NCBI RefSeq assembly: GCF_000515215.1
Contig: NZ_KI911557.1
Coordinates: 3,157,741-3,221,740 of the forward strand
DNA from: Methylomonas sp. 11b
GTDB lineage: Bacteria > Pseudomonadota > Gammaproteobacteria > Methylococcales > Methylomonadaceae
Direction: 5' to 3'
Length of the DNA stretch: 64,000 nucleotides
The notes under the pieces were generated by a model. The model was not told the DNA's origin. It made no database searches and saw only the letters and a list, made by a program, of their open reading frames with translations. Of the stretch, positions 35,801 through 44,752 are shown piece after piece; position 1 is the first letter of the stretch, and every line of letters begins with the position of its first letter. The position numbers and the translations under genes were made by a program.

Positions 35801-36702
35801 TGGACGGTCTGAATTTCGATGCGGCGGAAGAAGTGGTCACCGACTTGCCCTTAATCGACATCGACAGTAAACAACTGCTATGGCGCGGCGTGGATTTGGG
35901 CAGCTTAAAACTGCATACCGAGCGGCTGATCAACGGCATTCATTTCAAACATGTGCAACTGGCCAGCGTGGCCGGTACGATAGACTTCAGCGCGGACTGG
36001 ATCAAACTGGTCGGCGGCAGCTCGACGCAATTGACCGGCAAGCTGAACATGAACGGTTTTGGCTTGTTCTTGTCGCAGCTGGGTTTTACCGATGATTTAA
36101 GAGGCACCCATGCCGAAATCAATTTCAACGGCGGCTGGCACGGCGCCCCGCAGCAGTTTGCCACGGCCAACCTGACCGGACAAATGCAACTGAAATTCAG
36201 CGACGGCCGCATTTCCAGCATCGAACCCGGCTTTGGTCGCTTGTTGGGCTTGATCGCCATGGAGCAATGGGCCAAACGCTTGAGTCTGGATTTTACCGAC
36301 GTCTACCGGCAGGGTCTGGCCTTTGACCAGATTACCGGCGATTTTAAAATCAGCAACGGTCTGGCCTATACCGACAATTTATTGATCGACGCAGTATCGG
36401 CAAAACTCAGCATAGCCGGCACCGCCGACCTGGTAAAAAAGACCATGGACCATCGCGTCGCCGTCGTGCCCAAGAGTTCCGGGGCTGTGCCGATTGCTGG
36501 TACAATCGTCGGCGGTATCGCCACCATCATTACCCAGGTAGTGACGGACGATTACAAAGAAGGTTATTTTTTCGGCTCGCAATACAAACTTGCCGGGCCG
36601 TGGGGTAATGTCGAGGTTACGCCGCTGCACGATCAGGACGGCCTAGTGCAAAAAGCCTGGCGCGGCCTAACCGGCGGCTGGCTGGAATCGCTGAGCAAAT
36701 GA
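32899..36702 (+). CDS. yhdP: YhdP-family AsmA-like envelope protein
   Basis: A 1,267-residue protein starting at TTG 32899. One membrane anchor near the N-terminus (LLFWSLIAIALVLSAVRVFL), then a long periplasmic part of repeated beta strands as in AsmA/TamB-type bridges, ending with the family's C-terminal AGTADLVKKTMDHRVAVVPK and PIAGTIVGGIATIITQVVTDD. Known: YhdP, with TamB and YdbH, is thought to carry phospholipids between the inner and outer membranes. It is 9 bases after rng. Length is normal. Confidence 0.93.
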   Translation: MVIHHVTRATRHLLFWSLIAIALVLSAVRVFLIDIADYRSALEQKVRETTGIPLHIGKLGANMRGFSPEFLLREIAIEGSEAGAKPAIRLQEVRIGIDLLEWLFTQDPMAASWVTLVGAKLDILRNEDGSLSIKGLQSSDEQPLWLLQGGKYEILQSQVTWQDLKRHRPPVTVEHFDLLIKNHYLDQSHEIHLLSSLPEQYGDSLRISARLNGNIFQANAINGQIYVEGSNLQGPAWLIEDLPLGLHLESGSGDMRIWSQWRDSMPYQVSGYLQGQQIKLSRQQGKPLQLDTFEGNLAWTEQNGRQRWSAYDVNVFANHQRWRDGEVYLQQDAQGNLSGVIKQLNLQALMHLIPPFLPAEQTDWAKWLKLNPQGNLQDLAFYFDGNQQRYALNGRFSQLGNDAQGDLPQIQALSGSIIAGDQGGQLIFDSVNAKFNAPQMFRSSLDVPRLQGRIDWRQTDTDWQISSENLQLDSVAFHTQTNLQLSIPKNNDSAVIDMRTRFGNFKDISNVPQYLPAKIMGKDAVAWLDDAFIGGHIDKGEMLLNGKLADFPFSNGPGRFEVVFAIDDGEIQFNALWPHLRAVHADVQFLGADLKVAINGGRSENVDINQAVVSIPDLANSDYVYVLGQVQSKLPHSLQYLQKTPLRAKIDPLAKVLAPDGNTQVDLDLKIAYYETLPTTVKVDAHLDKARLLVRPVDLAVNDISGVLRFTEDRVSSNRLEGSTLGYPIHAVLQSDASATQILIDGTTDINRLEKQFSFLKNQVADGSFNYQTVLILPYDAARPSTLNISSNLQGVTINTQDALAKSADQEQALNLQFTLENSSAYLPLKVAYGKELNAALLIDGKQNQLHSGHIVFGQEPADFFEPAGLKLQIRQPQFKLSDALAAFSDTETQQRLPALKEVMLDTEQLIWQGQNIGALKCRLQHLNQAWQATLDSPMARGKLILPDQRGGANVIKLQMDYLNLSAMDGLNFDAAEEVVTDLPLIDIDSKQLLWRGVDLGSLKLHTERLINGIHFKHVQLASVAGTIDFSADWIKLVGGSSTQLTGKLNMNGFGLFLSQLGFTDDLRGTHAEINFNGGWHGAPQQFATANLTGQMQLKFSDGRISSIEPGFGRLLGLIAMEQWAKRLSLDFTDVYRQGLAFDQITGDFKISNGLAYTDNLLIDAVSAKLSIAGTADLVKKTMDHRVAVVPKSSGAVPIAGTIVGGIATIITQVVTDDYKEGYFFGSQYKLAGPWGNVEVTPLHDQDGLVQKAWRGLTGGWLESLSK

Positions 36703-36770
36703 GCGGCCCTGCCAACCAAGCTTCCCCAACAGTTAAAACTATCGAAAACAATTAAAATCAGGGACACCTC

Positions 36771-37589
36771 ATGACCATATGTGCCGCCATCCAGATGGCC
36801 TCCGGACCGCAAGTCAGCGCCAATTTGCTCGAAGCCGAGAAACAGATCGCCGAAGCCGTAAAAGCCGGCGCGAAACTGGTGGCCTTGCCGGAAAATTTCG
36901 CCATCATGGGCATGAACGAATACGACAAAGTGAAAGTCAGCGAACAGGATGGCTCAGGCCCTATCCAGGATTTTCTGGCCACCACCGCGAAAAAATACGG
37001 GGTTTGGGTGATAGGCGGCACGATGCCGATGCAGGCCACCGCCCCCAACAAAGTCCGCGCCGCCTGTTTGATTTACAACGAACAAGGCGACCGGGTTGCC
37101 CGCTACGATAAGGTGCATTTGTTCGACGTCAGCGTGCCGGACACCGCCGAAGAATACCGCGAATCGGATTCGGTGGAAGCCGGCGATGCCTCCTGCGTGA
37201 TTGATACGCCGTTTGGCCGACTTGGTGTAGCGGTTTGCTACGATTTGCGTTTCCCGGAGTTTTTCCGGCCAATGACCCGGCAAGGCCTGGATATATTGGT
37301 CATTCCTTCCGCATTTACCGCCAAAACCGGCGCTGCGCACTGGGAAGTGTTGTTGCGGGCCCGCGCCATCGAAAACCTTTGCTACGTCATCGCGCCGAAT
37401 CAAGGCGGCTTTCATATGAACGGTCGGCAAACCTACGGCCACAGCATGGTGATCGATCCTTGGGGCGTGGTACTGGATTGTTATAAAACCGGTCCTGGCT
37501 TTGTCAGCGCCGAGATCGATAAAAGCCGCCTGGAAAAAACCCGCCTGTCTTTCCCGGTGCTGGAACATAGACGCTTTTTTTGCGAGTGA
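36771..37589 (+). CDS. Nit1-type carbon-nitrogen hydrolase
   Basis: A 272-residue member of the nitrilase superfamily with the Glu-Lys-Cys triad: E in LVALPENFAIMG (about 42), K in ARYDKVHLFDVSVPD (about 114), C in GVAVCYDLRFPEFFR (about 148). The form KVHLFDVSVPDTAEEYRESD is typical of the Nit1 group, which includes deaminated glutathione amidase, a metabolite repair enzyme. It overlaps or nearly abuts the lipoprotein gene downstream and follows yhdP by 68 bases, the usual neighbourhood in gammaproteobacteria. The exact substrate is inferred. Confidence 0.9.
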   Translation: MTICAAIQMASGPQVSANLLEAEKQIAEAVKAGAKLVALPENFAIMGMNEYDKVKVSEQDGSGPIQDFLATTAKKYGVWVIGGTMPMQATAPNKVRAACLIYNEQGDRVARYDKVHLFDVSVPDTAEEYRESDSVEAGDASCVIDTPFGRLGVAVCYDLRFPEFFRPMTRQGLDILVIPSAFTAKTGAAHWEVLLRARAIENLCYVIAPNQGGFHMNGRQTYGHSMVIDPWGVVLDCYKTGPGFVSAEIDKSRLEKTRLSFPVLEHRRFFCE

Positions 37590-37594
37590 GCCTT

Positions 37595-38176
37595 ATGTTG
37601 TTAAGAAAGCTGACTTACGGCCTGCCTTGCCTGTTGCTGACAGCTTGCGCGGATGCGCCGGACAAATACCGCGACACCCATCACCTGGAACTGCCGCCGG
37701 TTTTACCGATAGAACACACCAATCCGCAGCCGGCAGTGGCTGCCGACGATTTAAAGCCCAAGTCGGCTCTGGCCGATTTGATGGCGTTTACCGACGAAGG
37801 GGGCAAGCCCGTGCTTACCTTAAAAACCCGCCCCGACCGGGCTTGGGAAATGGTCGCCACGGCATTGAAAATCAGCAATATCGAAGTGCTGGATAAAAGC
37901 CAGGAAGATCAACGCTTCCAGGTGCGTTATGACCCGGACACCAGCGGCAAGGATGTCGGCTTGTTGCGCTCCTTATTGAATAATGATTACGACGAAGCCG
38001 AGTACACCATCAAGTTGAAAGAAGAGCGCCGAGGCTTAACCGTCAATGCCAACCTAACAAAACCGGACGACTTGGAGTTTGGCGAAGATGGCTCGGCAGA
38101 GCTGATACGCCTGCTACACAAGGCCATAGACGAAAAAATCATCAACCGCCAACCTGACAAGAAGACCGACGAATAA
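37595..38176 (+). CDS. BamC/NlpB-like lipoprotein
   Basis: About 193 residues from ATG 37595, chosen because it starts the signal peptide MLLRKLTYGLPCLLLTACAD with lipobox LTAC; a TTG at 37580 would add five residues. The mature protein opens with an unstructured Pro-rich stretch (HHLELPPVLPIEH) and has one helix-grip domain (LKTRPDRAWEMVATALKISN, then IEVLDKSQEDQRFQVRYD), as in BamC, which has two. It is shorter than E. coli BamC (about 344) and may represent a one-domain form. It would be an outer-membrane lipoprotein, perhaps linked to the BAM complex (inference). Confidence 0.75.
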   Translation: MLLRKLTYGLPCLLLTACADAPDKYRDTHHLELPPVLPIEHTNPQPAVAADDLKPKSALADLMAFTDEGGKPVLTLKTRPDRAWEMVATALKISNIEVLDKSQEDQRFQVRYDPDTSGKDVGLLRSLLNNDYDEAEYTIKLKEERRGLTVNANLTKPDDLEFGEDGSAELIRLLHKAIDEKIINRQPDKKTDE

Positions 38177-38191
38177 GCGGGAAGGGTTGAG

Positions 38192-38680
38192 TTAAGCATC
38201 GTTCCGTCGCCAATGCCCGGACTTGCCGCCGCTTTTTTCCAGCAAGCGCACCCCTTGAATCGTCATGCCGCGGTCCACGGCTTTGCACATGTCGTAAATA
38301 GTCAACAAGGCAATCTGAGTCGCGGTGAGCGCTTCCATTTCCACGCCGGTTTGGCCGGTGGTCTTCACGGTGGTTTGACAATAGACCCGACTCAAGTCGG
38401 TTTGGGCTTGCAGGCTAAGCTCGACATGGCTGATCGGTAAAGGGTGGCAGAGCGGAATCAAATCGGCGGTTTTTTTACAGGCCATAATGCCGGCAATGCG
38501 GGCGATGCCCAACACATCACCCTTCTTGTGGGTGCCGGACACAATCAGCGCCAAAGTTTCCGGCTGCATCTCTATGTAACCCTCGCAAACCGCTTGACGT
38601 TGGGTGATGGCCTTATCCCCGACATCCACCATATGGGCTTCTCCGGCGGCATTAAAATGAGTGAGCGGCGAATTGGACAT
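38192..38680 (-). CDS. moaC: cyclic pyranopterin monophosphate synthase
   Basis: A 162-residue protein of normal length. [29 protein letters not shown] at the start and [19 protein letters not shown] in the middle are diagnostic, and [27 protein letters not shown] holds the catalytic Lys and Asp. It converts the MoaA product to cPMP in molybdenum cofactor synthesis. Divergent from moaD-moaE across 47 bases, with no moaA in the window. It ends 15 bases from the end of the convergent lipoprotein gene. Confidence 0.97.
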   Translation of the reverse strand: MSNSPLTHFNAAGEAHMVDVGDKAITQRQAVCEGYIEMQPETLALIVSGTHKKGDVLGIARIAGIMACKKTADLIPLCHPLPISHVELSLQAQTDLSRVYCQTTVKTTGQTGVEMEALTATQIALLTIYDMCKAVDRGMTIQGVRLLEKSGGKSGHWRRNDA

Positions 38681-38727
38681 GGCATACTAGGCAAGTGGAA
38701 TCAGCCAAGCATTGTATTACCGGGTGA

Positions 38728-38967
38728 ATGAAGATGTCGATTAAAGTGCTTTACTTTGCAAGCTTGAAGGACCGCTTAGGCCTTAGCGGCGACGAACTCA
38801 AAATCGAGGCGCCGCTGACGGTACTTGAGGTTTGGCAACGGCTTAATCCGAACGTGGACATGCCCGATACGATGTTGGCGGCGATCAATATGGAGTATGT
38901 CGGGCTGGATGCTGAAGTTGACGACGGCGACGAAGTGGCGTTTTTTCCACCGGTGACCGGAGGTTGA
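38728..38967 (+). CDS. moaD: molybdopterin synthase small subunit
   Basis: A 79-residue ubiquitin-fold protein ending in VAFFPPVTGG. The terminal Gly-Gly is the site that becomes a thiocarboxylate and donates sulfur. LYFASLKDRLGLSGDEL is the typical opening. It is followed after one base by moaE, so the two subunits are made together. An ATG two codons further on is a possible alternative start. Confidence 0.96.
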   Translation: MKMSIKVLYFASLKDRLGLSGDELKIEAPLTVLEVWQRLNPNVDMPDTMLAAINMEYVGLDAEVDDGDEVAFFPPVTGG

Positions 38968-38968
38968 A

Positions 38969-39427
38969 ATGATGACCATCAAACTCAGCGGCGAGATTTT
39001 CGATCCCTGGCAAGAACTGGCCGATTTTCAAGCCCAAGCTGTCGACATGGCCGGCAAATACGGCGCTACCGGCGTCTTTGTCGGCACCATGCGCGACTTT
39101 AATCAAGGTGACGAGGTACGCGGCATGTACTTGGAACATTATCCGGGCATGACCGAAAAACAATTGCAGCATATTGTCGAACAAGCCCAAAGCCAGTGGC
39201 AGTTGTTGGATGTGTTGCTGATCCATCGCATCGGGCAGGTATCACCCAACGATACCCTGGTGCTGGTGGCGGTGTGGTCCGCGCATCGCGGCGATGCTTT
39301 TGACGCCAGCCGCTTCATTATGGAAAATTTGAAAAGCCAGGCGCCGTTTTGGAAACGGGAAACCTTGGAATCCGGGCAAATCCGCTGGGTAGAAAAAAAC
39401 AGTAACGGCTATCTAAAGCAACCGTGA
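38969..39427 (+). CDS. moaE: molybdopterin synthase catalytic subunit
   Basis: A 152-residue protein of usual size. Blocks: GATGVFVGTMRDFNQGDEV, MYLEHYPGMTEKQLQHIVEQA, HRIGQVSPNDTLVLVAVWSAHR and the end APFWKRETLESG, which contains the active-site Lys residues. With MoaD it adds two sulfurs to cPMP to form molybdopterin. Its partner is directly upstream. Confidence 0.97.
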   Translation: MMTIKLSGEIFDPWQELADFQAQAVDMAGKYGATGVFVGTMRDFNQGDEVRGMYLEHYPGMTEKQLQHIVEQAQSQWQLLDVLLIHRIGQVSPNDTLVLVAVWSAHRGDAFDASRFIMENLKSQAPFWKRETLESGQIRWVEKNSNGYLKQP

Positions 39428-39432
39428 TGCTG

Positions 39433-39693
39433 TCAAGACTGGCGCAAATTACCCGTAGACTTTGTATCGGCAGCATAATTTACCGTCGGCATTTCGCCCA
39501 ATGACTGGGCTTGCAGCTGCTGTTGCAGTTCGGCAATTTGCTGGTTGGATTGAGTAAGCTGCTGTTTCAATTCATTTATGGTTTCATGCAGATATTCGAA
39601 GTGAACTTGAAAATAGCGCGCCGACGGGAAGCAGGCATCCAAGGCTTCCGGCGACATTTTGTCCAATTTGGTTCGAGATCGTCTTGTTTTCAT
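39433..39693 (-). CDS. small coiled-coil protein
   Basis: About 86 residues from ATG 39693, chosen over an upstream ATG at 39711 (MMIRCN) because the basic MKTRRSRTKLDKMSPEALD is a clearer start. The middle is a coiled coil (HETINELKQQLTQSNQQIAE), the end is polar. It matches a pattern I have seen as a conserved hypothetical protein but no function is known. It is convergent with moaE, ending 5 bases after it. Confidence 0.6.
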   Translation of the reverse strand: MKTRRSRTKLDKMSPEALDACFPSARYFQVHFEYLHETINELKQQLTQSNQQIAELQQQLQAQSLGEMPTVNYAADTKSTGNLRQS

Positions 39694-39827
39694 ATTACAC
39701 CTAATCATCATTATCGGCTAAAGCATACCCATTCGGCATGATTGCTATGATGCTGTTAATAGTAAGACGTTCCAGAACGCAAATCCCCCACTTAAAATAC
39801 CAAATATTTTAGCAATCACTCCTGTCG

Positions 39828-40931
39828 TCAAGCATACTTACCCGGCAACCAGCCACGCTCGACGCATTCCCGAAAATTCCATTGCGGCATATTCTCGGTT
39901 TTATAGCTCCAGAAAAACCACCCCAGATACTTTTCGAACACGGTCAGCTGGGCGGCCGCGTAACCGCGACAAGCGATATCGAATTGAATGTCGTCCATCC
40001 GCTTATGGCCATGATCGAAAGGCCCCTCGGCCCAAAGCGCCGCCAGTTTTGCATCCAATCCCAAACTCCATTCGCCGACATAGGTCGGCAGACCCAGGCC
40101 GCCGATGATCTCGTCGGCTTCGGTTTTCCAGTCGCAAACTACTTTTTGCAGATGCCGATAAATATCCCTGTCGATATCGTCTTGCACAAAACATTGATAA
40201 CGATGTATACCGAAGATCACATTGCCATAATTGGGCGGCTGTAAAAAACCGGCGTATTCGCGAAACGACCGGAAACCATCATGAAATATCACCGCCACCT
40301 GTTCGGCCGGACAATGGCGGCGAATGCGCCAATAAGCGGCATCGGTGTAACGTTTCAACAATTCCGTATCCACATCCCAGCGCGGCTCGTTTAACACCTC
40401 AATCCCGTGCAAAGCTGGGCGCTTGCCGTAACGCTGGGCCAATCGTTCCAGAGTATCCAGGGAATAGTCGATATAGGCGTCTTGGGTATGCCACTCGCAG
40501 ACATCCTGGATACCGCCATTATCGAAGCCGTTCTGACAGCCGGGCGCTGCATGTAGATCGACAACGACCTTTAACCCAAATTCTTCGGCCCAATCGAAAG
40601 CACGATCAAGCACCTCTGCGCCGCCGCCGACAAAGGGATGCCGTGCCGCGCCGAAACTATGATGATAGGGGTAATCGGCCGCGAACAGCCAGTAGCCAAC
40701 CGGGATGCGCACCGCATTGACCCCGACTTGCGCCAACCAGGCAAAGTCGGCGCGGGTGATGAAGGTTTGCCAATGCTGCTGCAAACGGGTTTCGGCCTCG
40801 CGGCCCAATTCGACGCACCAACTGGTCTCGTCCCTGGCATTCAACCCGGCAAACAAACTGGGCGTCATCCATTTTTCTAAAACCAACCAACCGCCCAGAT
40901 TCACACCGCGCAGCTTGTTAGCAGACATCAT
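39828..40931 (-). CDS. GH5-type beta-glucanase, likely exo-1,3-beta-glucanase-like
   Basis: About 367 residues from ATG 40931, with GGGAG five bases ahead. A glycoside hydrolase family 5 barrel: start RGVNLGGWLVLEKWMTPSLF is typical of the GH5_9-type glucan 1,3-beta-glucosidases, the acid/base Glu is in IEVLNEPRWD (about 177) and the nucleophile Glu in TYVGEWSLGLD. VNAVRIPVGYWLF and KVVVDLHAAPGCQNGFDNGG are conserved substrate-cleft blocks. No signal peptide is seen, so it is probably cytoplasmic or exported by another route, which is unusual for a glucan-degrading enzyme. Sub-family and substrate are inferred. Confidence 0.88.
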   Translation of the reverse strand: MMSANKLRGVNLGGWLVLEKWMTPSLFAGLNARDETSWCVELGREAETRLQQHWQTFITRADFAWLAQVGVNAVRIPVGYWLFAADYPYHHSFGAARHPFVGGGAEVLDRAFDWAEEFGLKVVVDLHAAPGCQNGFDNGGIQDVCEWHTQDAYIDYSLDTLERLAQRYGKRPALHGIEVLNEPRWDVDTELLKRYTDAAYWRIRRHCPAEQVAVIFHDGFRSFREYAGFLQPPNYGNVIFGIHRYQCFVQDDIDRDIYRHLQKVVCDWKTEADEIIGGLGLPTYVGEWSLGLDAKLAALWAEGPFDHGHKRMDDIQFDIACRGYAAAQLTVFEKYLGWFFWSYKTENMPQWNFRECVERGWLPGKYA

Positions 40932-40972
40932 GGCAACTCCCAAGACAAAGACGTCCTAGAGCACGTTACCCG

Positions 40973-42667
40973 TTAACAGAGGGTAATCCGCCGTTTGTAC
41001 AAGGCCTGTATGTTGGGCTGCTTGGTGATGGTCAGTACCGCCGAATCCGAGAGTCTTTTATGAATCATATTAACCATATCCACTTCACCTTCGGGGTCGA
41101 GTGAATCGAAGGCTTCCTGCATCAATATCCATTTAGGTTTGTGCAACAACAGCCGCACTAGGCCCAAACGTTGTTTCTGTTCACGCTCAAGATTCTTTTC
41201 CCAATCAGCAACCTGATCGAGCTGCTCTTCCAGCTCTTTCACACCGGCCAGTTCAAGGGTATTTTCCAAAACCTGCTGATCGAAAGCGGAAGGGTCGGAT
41301 GGGTAGCAAATTGACGCGCGCAAAGTGCCGGTCGGTAGATACGGACGCGGCGGCATAAAGAACATTCTTTCATCATTCGGCAATTCGATCACGCCTTCGC
41401 CCCACGGCCAAAGGCCTGCTATGGCTTTGAACAGCTTATTACCGGAAAAGGCGTTACCGGCAATCAACACCCGCTCTCCGGCCTTGATTTCTTCGTTAAG
41501 GGTAGACACGCAGATAATTCTGTCTAAACGCGAAATGCATAAATCGCGAAATGCCAATACTGATTTGTCACTTTTTACTAACCGAATTCGATACGGATCG
41601 GGTTTGGCGATTTCCCGTTCCAATTGTTCCAAAGCCTTGCTCAATCCCAATACCCGCTCGACTGAGGCGCGCCATTCCGCAACCTTACCCATATTGTCAA
41701 CCGGCCAGGACAAAGCCGCGACCATTTGCTGGAAAGCCTGCGCGGATTGCATCAATGCCCCCAGGCTGATAGTACCCAGAATGAAGCGCGGTGCCGACAC
41801 CAGAATAGGGAACGCCATCGACAGTATCGAATAACCTGAGCTGAACATGGTGATACGTTGCCAAGCATGGGTTTGCTGATTCCAGGCGTCGACAATATTC
41901 CCGAATAAGCGGTGAAAATGCGGATTCTCATGGCGCTCACCGTGGATCAAGGCAATGGCTTGCGCATTCTCACGGGCTTTAACCAGCGCGAAGCGGAAAT
42001 TGGCTTCCACGGTCTGTCTGTTGTCGGTAGCCATGGTGAGCGGTTTACCGATCCACCAACCCAGCGTGGATGCGCTAGCGGCGTAAATCAGCGCCAACCA
42101 GACCAGATGGCCTTGAATGGGGATTTCGACCAAACCTAAATTTACCGTAACGGTCCCCGACAAGGTCCACAGTATCTCGGTAAAACTGGTCAACAACAGT
42201 AAGCAATAAAAAAAAGTGTGTAACAAATCAATTGCGTATTCAGTGGAAATGCGCACATCTTCAGCGATCCGGCCATCAGGATTATCATGCTGCCCCGGCA
42301 AATGAGTAACCAGATAGTGTCGGCCGTCTCGCATCCATTGGCCGATCAATTTGTCGGTTAGCCAACCCCGCCAACTCAATTGCAAACGACGTTTGACGAC
42401 CAGATGGGTAGCTGTAATCGCCATATTCGCGATAAAAATCAAGACGATCAGGCCAACCTGGGTAAACAGTCTGGACATAGAGCGCTGCTCCAAGGCATCG
42501 AATAAATCCGCGCTCCATTCGGTAATAATCACCGACACTGCAATTTGCGCCACTGTCAACGCGACCAAAAACGCCGATAAGGTCCGGATGGTCGTCTTAT
42601 TTTCCGAGCACCAGAACGGGCCTGCTAATCGGACGAATTGCATAAAAAATTTGCTGGTTGTTCGCAA
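40973..42667 (-). CDS. SbmA/YddA-type ABC transporter with degenerate ATPase domain
   Basis: A 564-residue fusion of a six-span permease (about 1-340) and a nucleotide-binding domain (about 370-564). Overall it matches the SbmA/YddA-type transporters of peptides, cobalamin and related compounds; GLWPWGEGVIELP, PPRPYLPTGTLRASICYP and RLGLVRLLLHKPKWIL are recognisable. The catalytic motifs are eroded: the Walker A reads GNAFSGNKLFK instead of GxSGxGKST, the signature LSxGEQQR reads LEREQKQR, Walker B ends LMQEAF (Asp replaced by Gln), and the H-loop His is missing (TITKQPNIQ). The frame is intact, so the protein is probably made but may not hydrolyse ATP. Related SbmA uses the proton gradient and has no such domain at all. 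Confidence 0.85.
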   Translation of the reverse strand: MRTTSKFFMQFVRLAGPFWCSENKTTIRTLSAFLVALTVAQIAVSVIITEWSADLFDALEQRSMSRLFTQVGLIVLIFIANMAITATHLVVKRRLQLSWRGWLTDKLIGQWMRDGRHYLVTHLPGQHDNPDGRIAEDVRISTEYAIDLLHTFFYCLLLLTSFTEILWTLSGTVTVNLGLVEIPIQGHLVWLALIYAASASTLGWWIGKPLTMATDNRQTVEANFRFALVKARENAQAIALIHGERHENPHFHRLFGNIVDAWNQQTHAWQRITMFSSGYSILSMAFPILVSAPRFILGTISLGALMQSAQAFQQMVAALSWPVDNMGKVAEWRASVERVLGLSKALEQLEREIAKPDPYRIRLVKSDKSVLAFRDLCISRLDRIICVSTLNEEIKAGERVLIAGNAFSGNKLFKAIAGLWPWGEGVIELPNDERMFFMPPRPYLPTGTLRASICYPSDPSAFDQQVLENTLELAGVKELEEQLDQVADWEKNLEREQKQRLGLVRLLLHKPKWILMQEAFDSLDPEGEVDMVNMIHKRLSDSAVLTITKQPNIQALYKRRITLC

Positions 42668-42853
42668 GGCCGTACTCCTCGTTTAAGGTCGTCGCGCAAT
42701 ATAACAAAATTAAACACATCGATAACCATCAAATGTATTGGTATGCAGCTGCCTGCGCCTCAGGCTAAGGATAGGTTTTTGTGTTTTATGGAGAAAACAG
42801 AGGGACAAATCAGGATTGGAGATTGTTTGGCCAGCTTGGTTTAGCCGGTTTGC

Positions 42854-42877
42854 GACGAGCGATGATTACCGCTCGTC
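42854..42877 (-). terminator. hairpin after rho, without T-run
   Basis: Perfect 8-bp inverted repeat GACGAGCG / CGCTCGTC around an 8-base loop, 17 bases after the rho stop. There is no T-run, so it may only protect the mRNA end. The rest of 42668-42893 shows nothing. Confidence 0.4.
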
Positions 42878-42893
42878 GGCGGGCGTTGCGTAA

Positions 42894-44150
42894 TTATCGT
42901 TTCATCGACTCAAAGAACGCGGCATTGGTTTTAAAGTCTTTGAGTTTACCCAATAGAAATTCGGATGCCGCCAGTTCGTCCATCGGTTGCAGGATTTTCC
43001 GCAAAATCCAGGTTTTTTGCAGTTCGTCAGGATCAACCAGATATTCTTCACGGCGGGTGCCGGAGCGGTTGATGTTAATGGCCGGATAGATCCGTTTCTC
43101 AGCGATTTTCCGCTCCAGATGCAGTTCCATGTTACCGGTACCTTTGAATTCTTCGAAGATCACCTCGTCCATCCGCGAGCCGGTTTCGACCAGTGCGGTG
43201 GCGATGATGGTCAAACTGCCGCCTTCTTCTATATTCCGCGCCGCACCGAAAAAGCGTTTGGGTTTTTCCAGCGCGTTGGCATCCACACCGCCGGACAACA
43301 ATTTGCCGGATGAAGGCACCACCATGTTGTAAGCGCGGGCCAGACGGGTAATCGAGTCTAACAGTATAACCACGTCGTGCTTGTGCTCAACCATGCGCCG
43401 GGCTTTTTCGATGACCATATCGGCCACTTGCACGTGGCGGGTGGCCGGTTCGTCGAAGGTACTGGAGACCACTTCGCCGCGCACGCAACGCTCCATCTCG
43501 GTCACCTCTTCCGGGCGTTCGTCGATCAGCAGTACGATCAGGTAGCATTCGGGATTATTCTCGGCAATGGCATGGGCAATGCTTTGCATGATCATGGTTT
43601 TACCGGCTTTCGGCGGAGAAACGATCAGGCCGCGCTGGCCTTTACCGATAGGGGCAATCAAGTCGATGATACGGGCGGTTAAATCTTCGCTGGTACCGTT
43701 GCCTTGCTCCAGGCGGAAGCGTTTGTTGGCAAACAGCGGTGTCAGGTTGGAAAAGGAAATCTTGTTTTTGGATTGCTCGGGCGATTCGAAGTTGATGCTT
43801 TCCACCTTCAACATCGCGAAATAACGTTCACCTTCCTTGGGTGGGCGAATTTTACCGCTGACCGTATCGCCGGTGCGCAAACCGAAACGTCGGATCTGGC
43901 TGGGCGATACATAAATATCGTCGGGGCCCGCCAAATAAGAACAACCGGGGGTTCTTAAAAAACCGAATCCGTCCGCCAGTATTTCCAAAACCCCATCGCC
44001 AAAAATATCTTCCCCGCTCTTAGCCTGTTTCTTCAAAATCGCAAAAATCAATTCCTGCTTTCGGGCTCTGTCGATATTTTCCAGCCCCAAGGACTCGGCA
44101 ATTGCAATGATTTCAGTGACTTGTTTAAGTTTTAACTCGGTAAGATTCAT
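42894..44150 (-). CDS. rho: transcription termination factor Rho
   Basis: A 418-residue protein, the standard length. N-terminal RNA-binding domain ([37 protein letters not shown]), then the ATPase with Walker [14 protein letters not shown] (about 180), Walker [17 protein letters not shown] and the hexamer arginine region [20 protein letters not shown]. Rho pulls transcripts off RNA polymerase as a ring helicase. It lies downstream of trxA, the classical order, with a 174-base leader that could hold autoregulation as known in E. coli. Confidence 0.98.
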   Translation of the reverse strand: MNLTELKLKQVTEIIAIAESLGLENIDRARKQELIFAILKKQAKSGEDIFGDGVLEILADGFGFLRTPGCSYLAGPDDIYVSPSQIRRFGLRTGDTVSGKIRPPKEGERYFAMLKVESINFESPEQSKNKISFSNLTPLFANKRFRLEQGNGTSEDLTARIIDLIAPIGKGQRGLIVSPPKAGKTMIMQSIAHAIAENNPECYLIVLLIDERPEEVTEMERCVRGEVVSSTFDEPATRHVQVADMVIEKARRMVEHKHDVVILLDSITRLARAYNMVVPSSGKLLSGGVDANALEKPKRFFGAARNIEEGGSLTIIATALVETGSRMDEVIFEEFKGTGNMELHLERKIAEKRIYPAININRSGTRREEYLVDPDELQKTWILRKILQPMDELAASEFLLGKLKDFKTNAAFFESMKR

Positions 44151-44275
44151 GTTGATTAAGGGAAATGAAAGAAATGCAAAACAGCAGAGTGCTGTTTACA
44201 GCGGCAGGTAGTTGTTGGATTAATTAAGGACGTTCAGAATGCGAAGAAGCAAGCGGAGAAAATTCTAGCGCAATA

Positions 44276-44311
44276 ACCGGACTTATCAAAAACATTTTTA
44301 ATAAATCCGGT
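44276..44311 (-). promoter_or_regulatory. hairpin in the trxA-rho interval
   Basis: Imperfect inverted repeat around ACCGGATTTAT, with an 11-bp stem, 13 bases after the trxA stop and about 125 before rho. It could be a weak terminator of trxA or part of a rho leader that controls read-through. Confidence 0.35.
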
Positions 44312-44324
44312 GATTCGGCTCGAT

Positions 44325-44651
44325 TTAGAGGTTGCTATCGATAAACGCAGCCAATTGGGATTTGGTTAAGGCGCCAACTTTAGTCGCTTCCACTTCGCCG
44401 CCCTTGAAAAGCATCAAAGTCGGAATACCTCGTACACCGTAGTGCTGAGGCGTTTTGGGGTTTTCGTCGATATTCAGCTTGGCAACAGTGAGTTTGCCTT
44501 GATACTCGGATGCAATTTCATCCAAAACCGGGGCGATCATTTTGCACGGACCACACCATTCTGCCCAATAATCGACCAATACCGGCGTACCGGCTTTCAA
44601 CACAGTTTCATTAAAATCAGCGTCTGATACATGAAGGACTAGGTCGCTCAC
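44325..44651 (-). CDS. trxA: thioredoxin 1
   Basis: About 108 residues from GTG 44651, which has GGAG seven bases ahead and gives the typical start [17 protein letters not shown]; the open frame extends four codons to an ATG at 44663. The active site is in [20 protein letters not shown], and the family's cis-Pro lies in [14 protein letters not shown]. It reduces disulfides in many cytoplasmic proteins, including ribonucleotide reductase, and is regenerated by NADPH-thioredoxin reductase. It precedes rho, as in many gammaproteobacteria. Confidence 0.96.
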   Translation of the reverse strand: MSDLVLHVSDADFNETVLKAGTPVLVDYWAEWCGPCKMIAPVLDEIASEYQGKLTVAKLNIDENPKTPQHYGVRGIPTLMLFKGGEVEATKVGALTKSQLAAFIDSNL

Positions 44652-44752
44652 GCCATTCTCCATTAGTTTACAAAGTCAAGACTATAGTTTCGCGGCGCTT
44701 TAATTGTCAATCGATTTCAACCGCGCGGCTTTTTAGTTTATTCTATCGGGCT

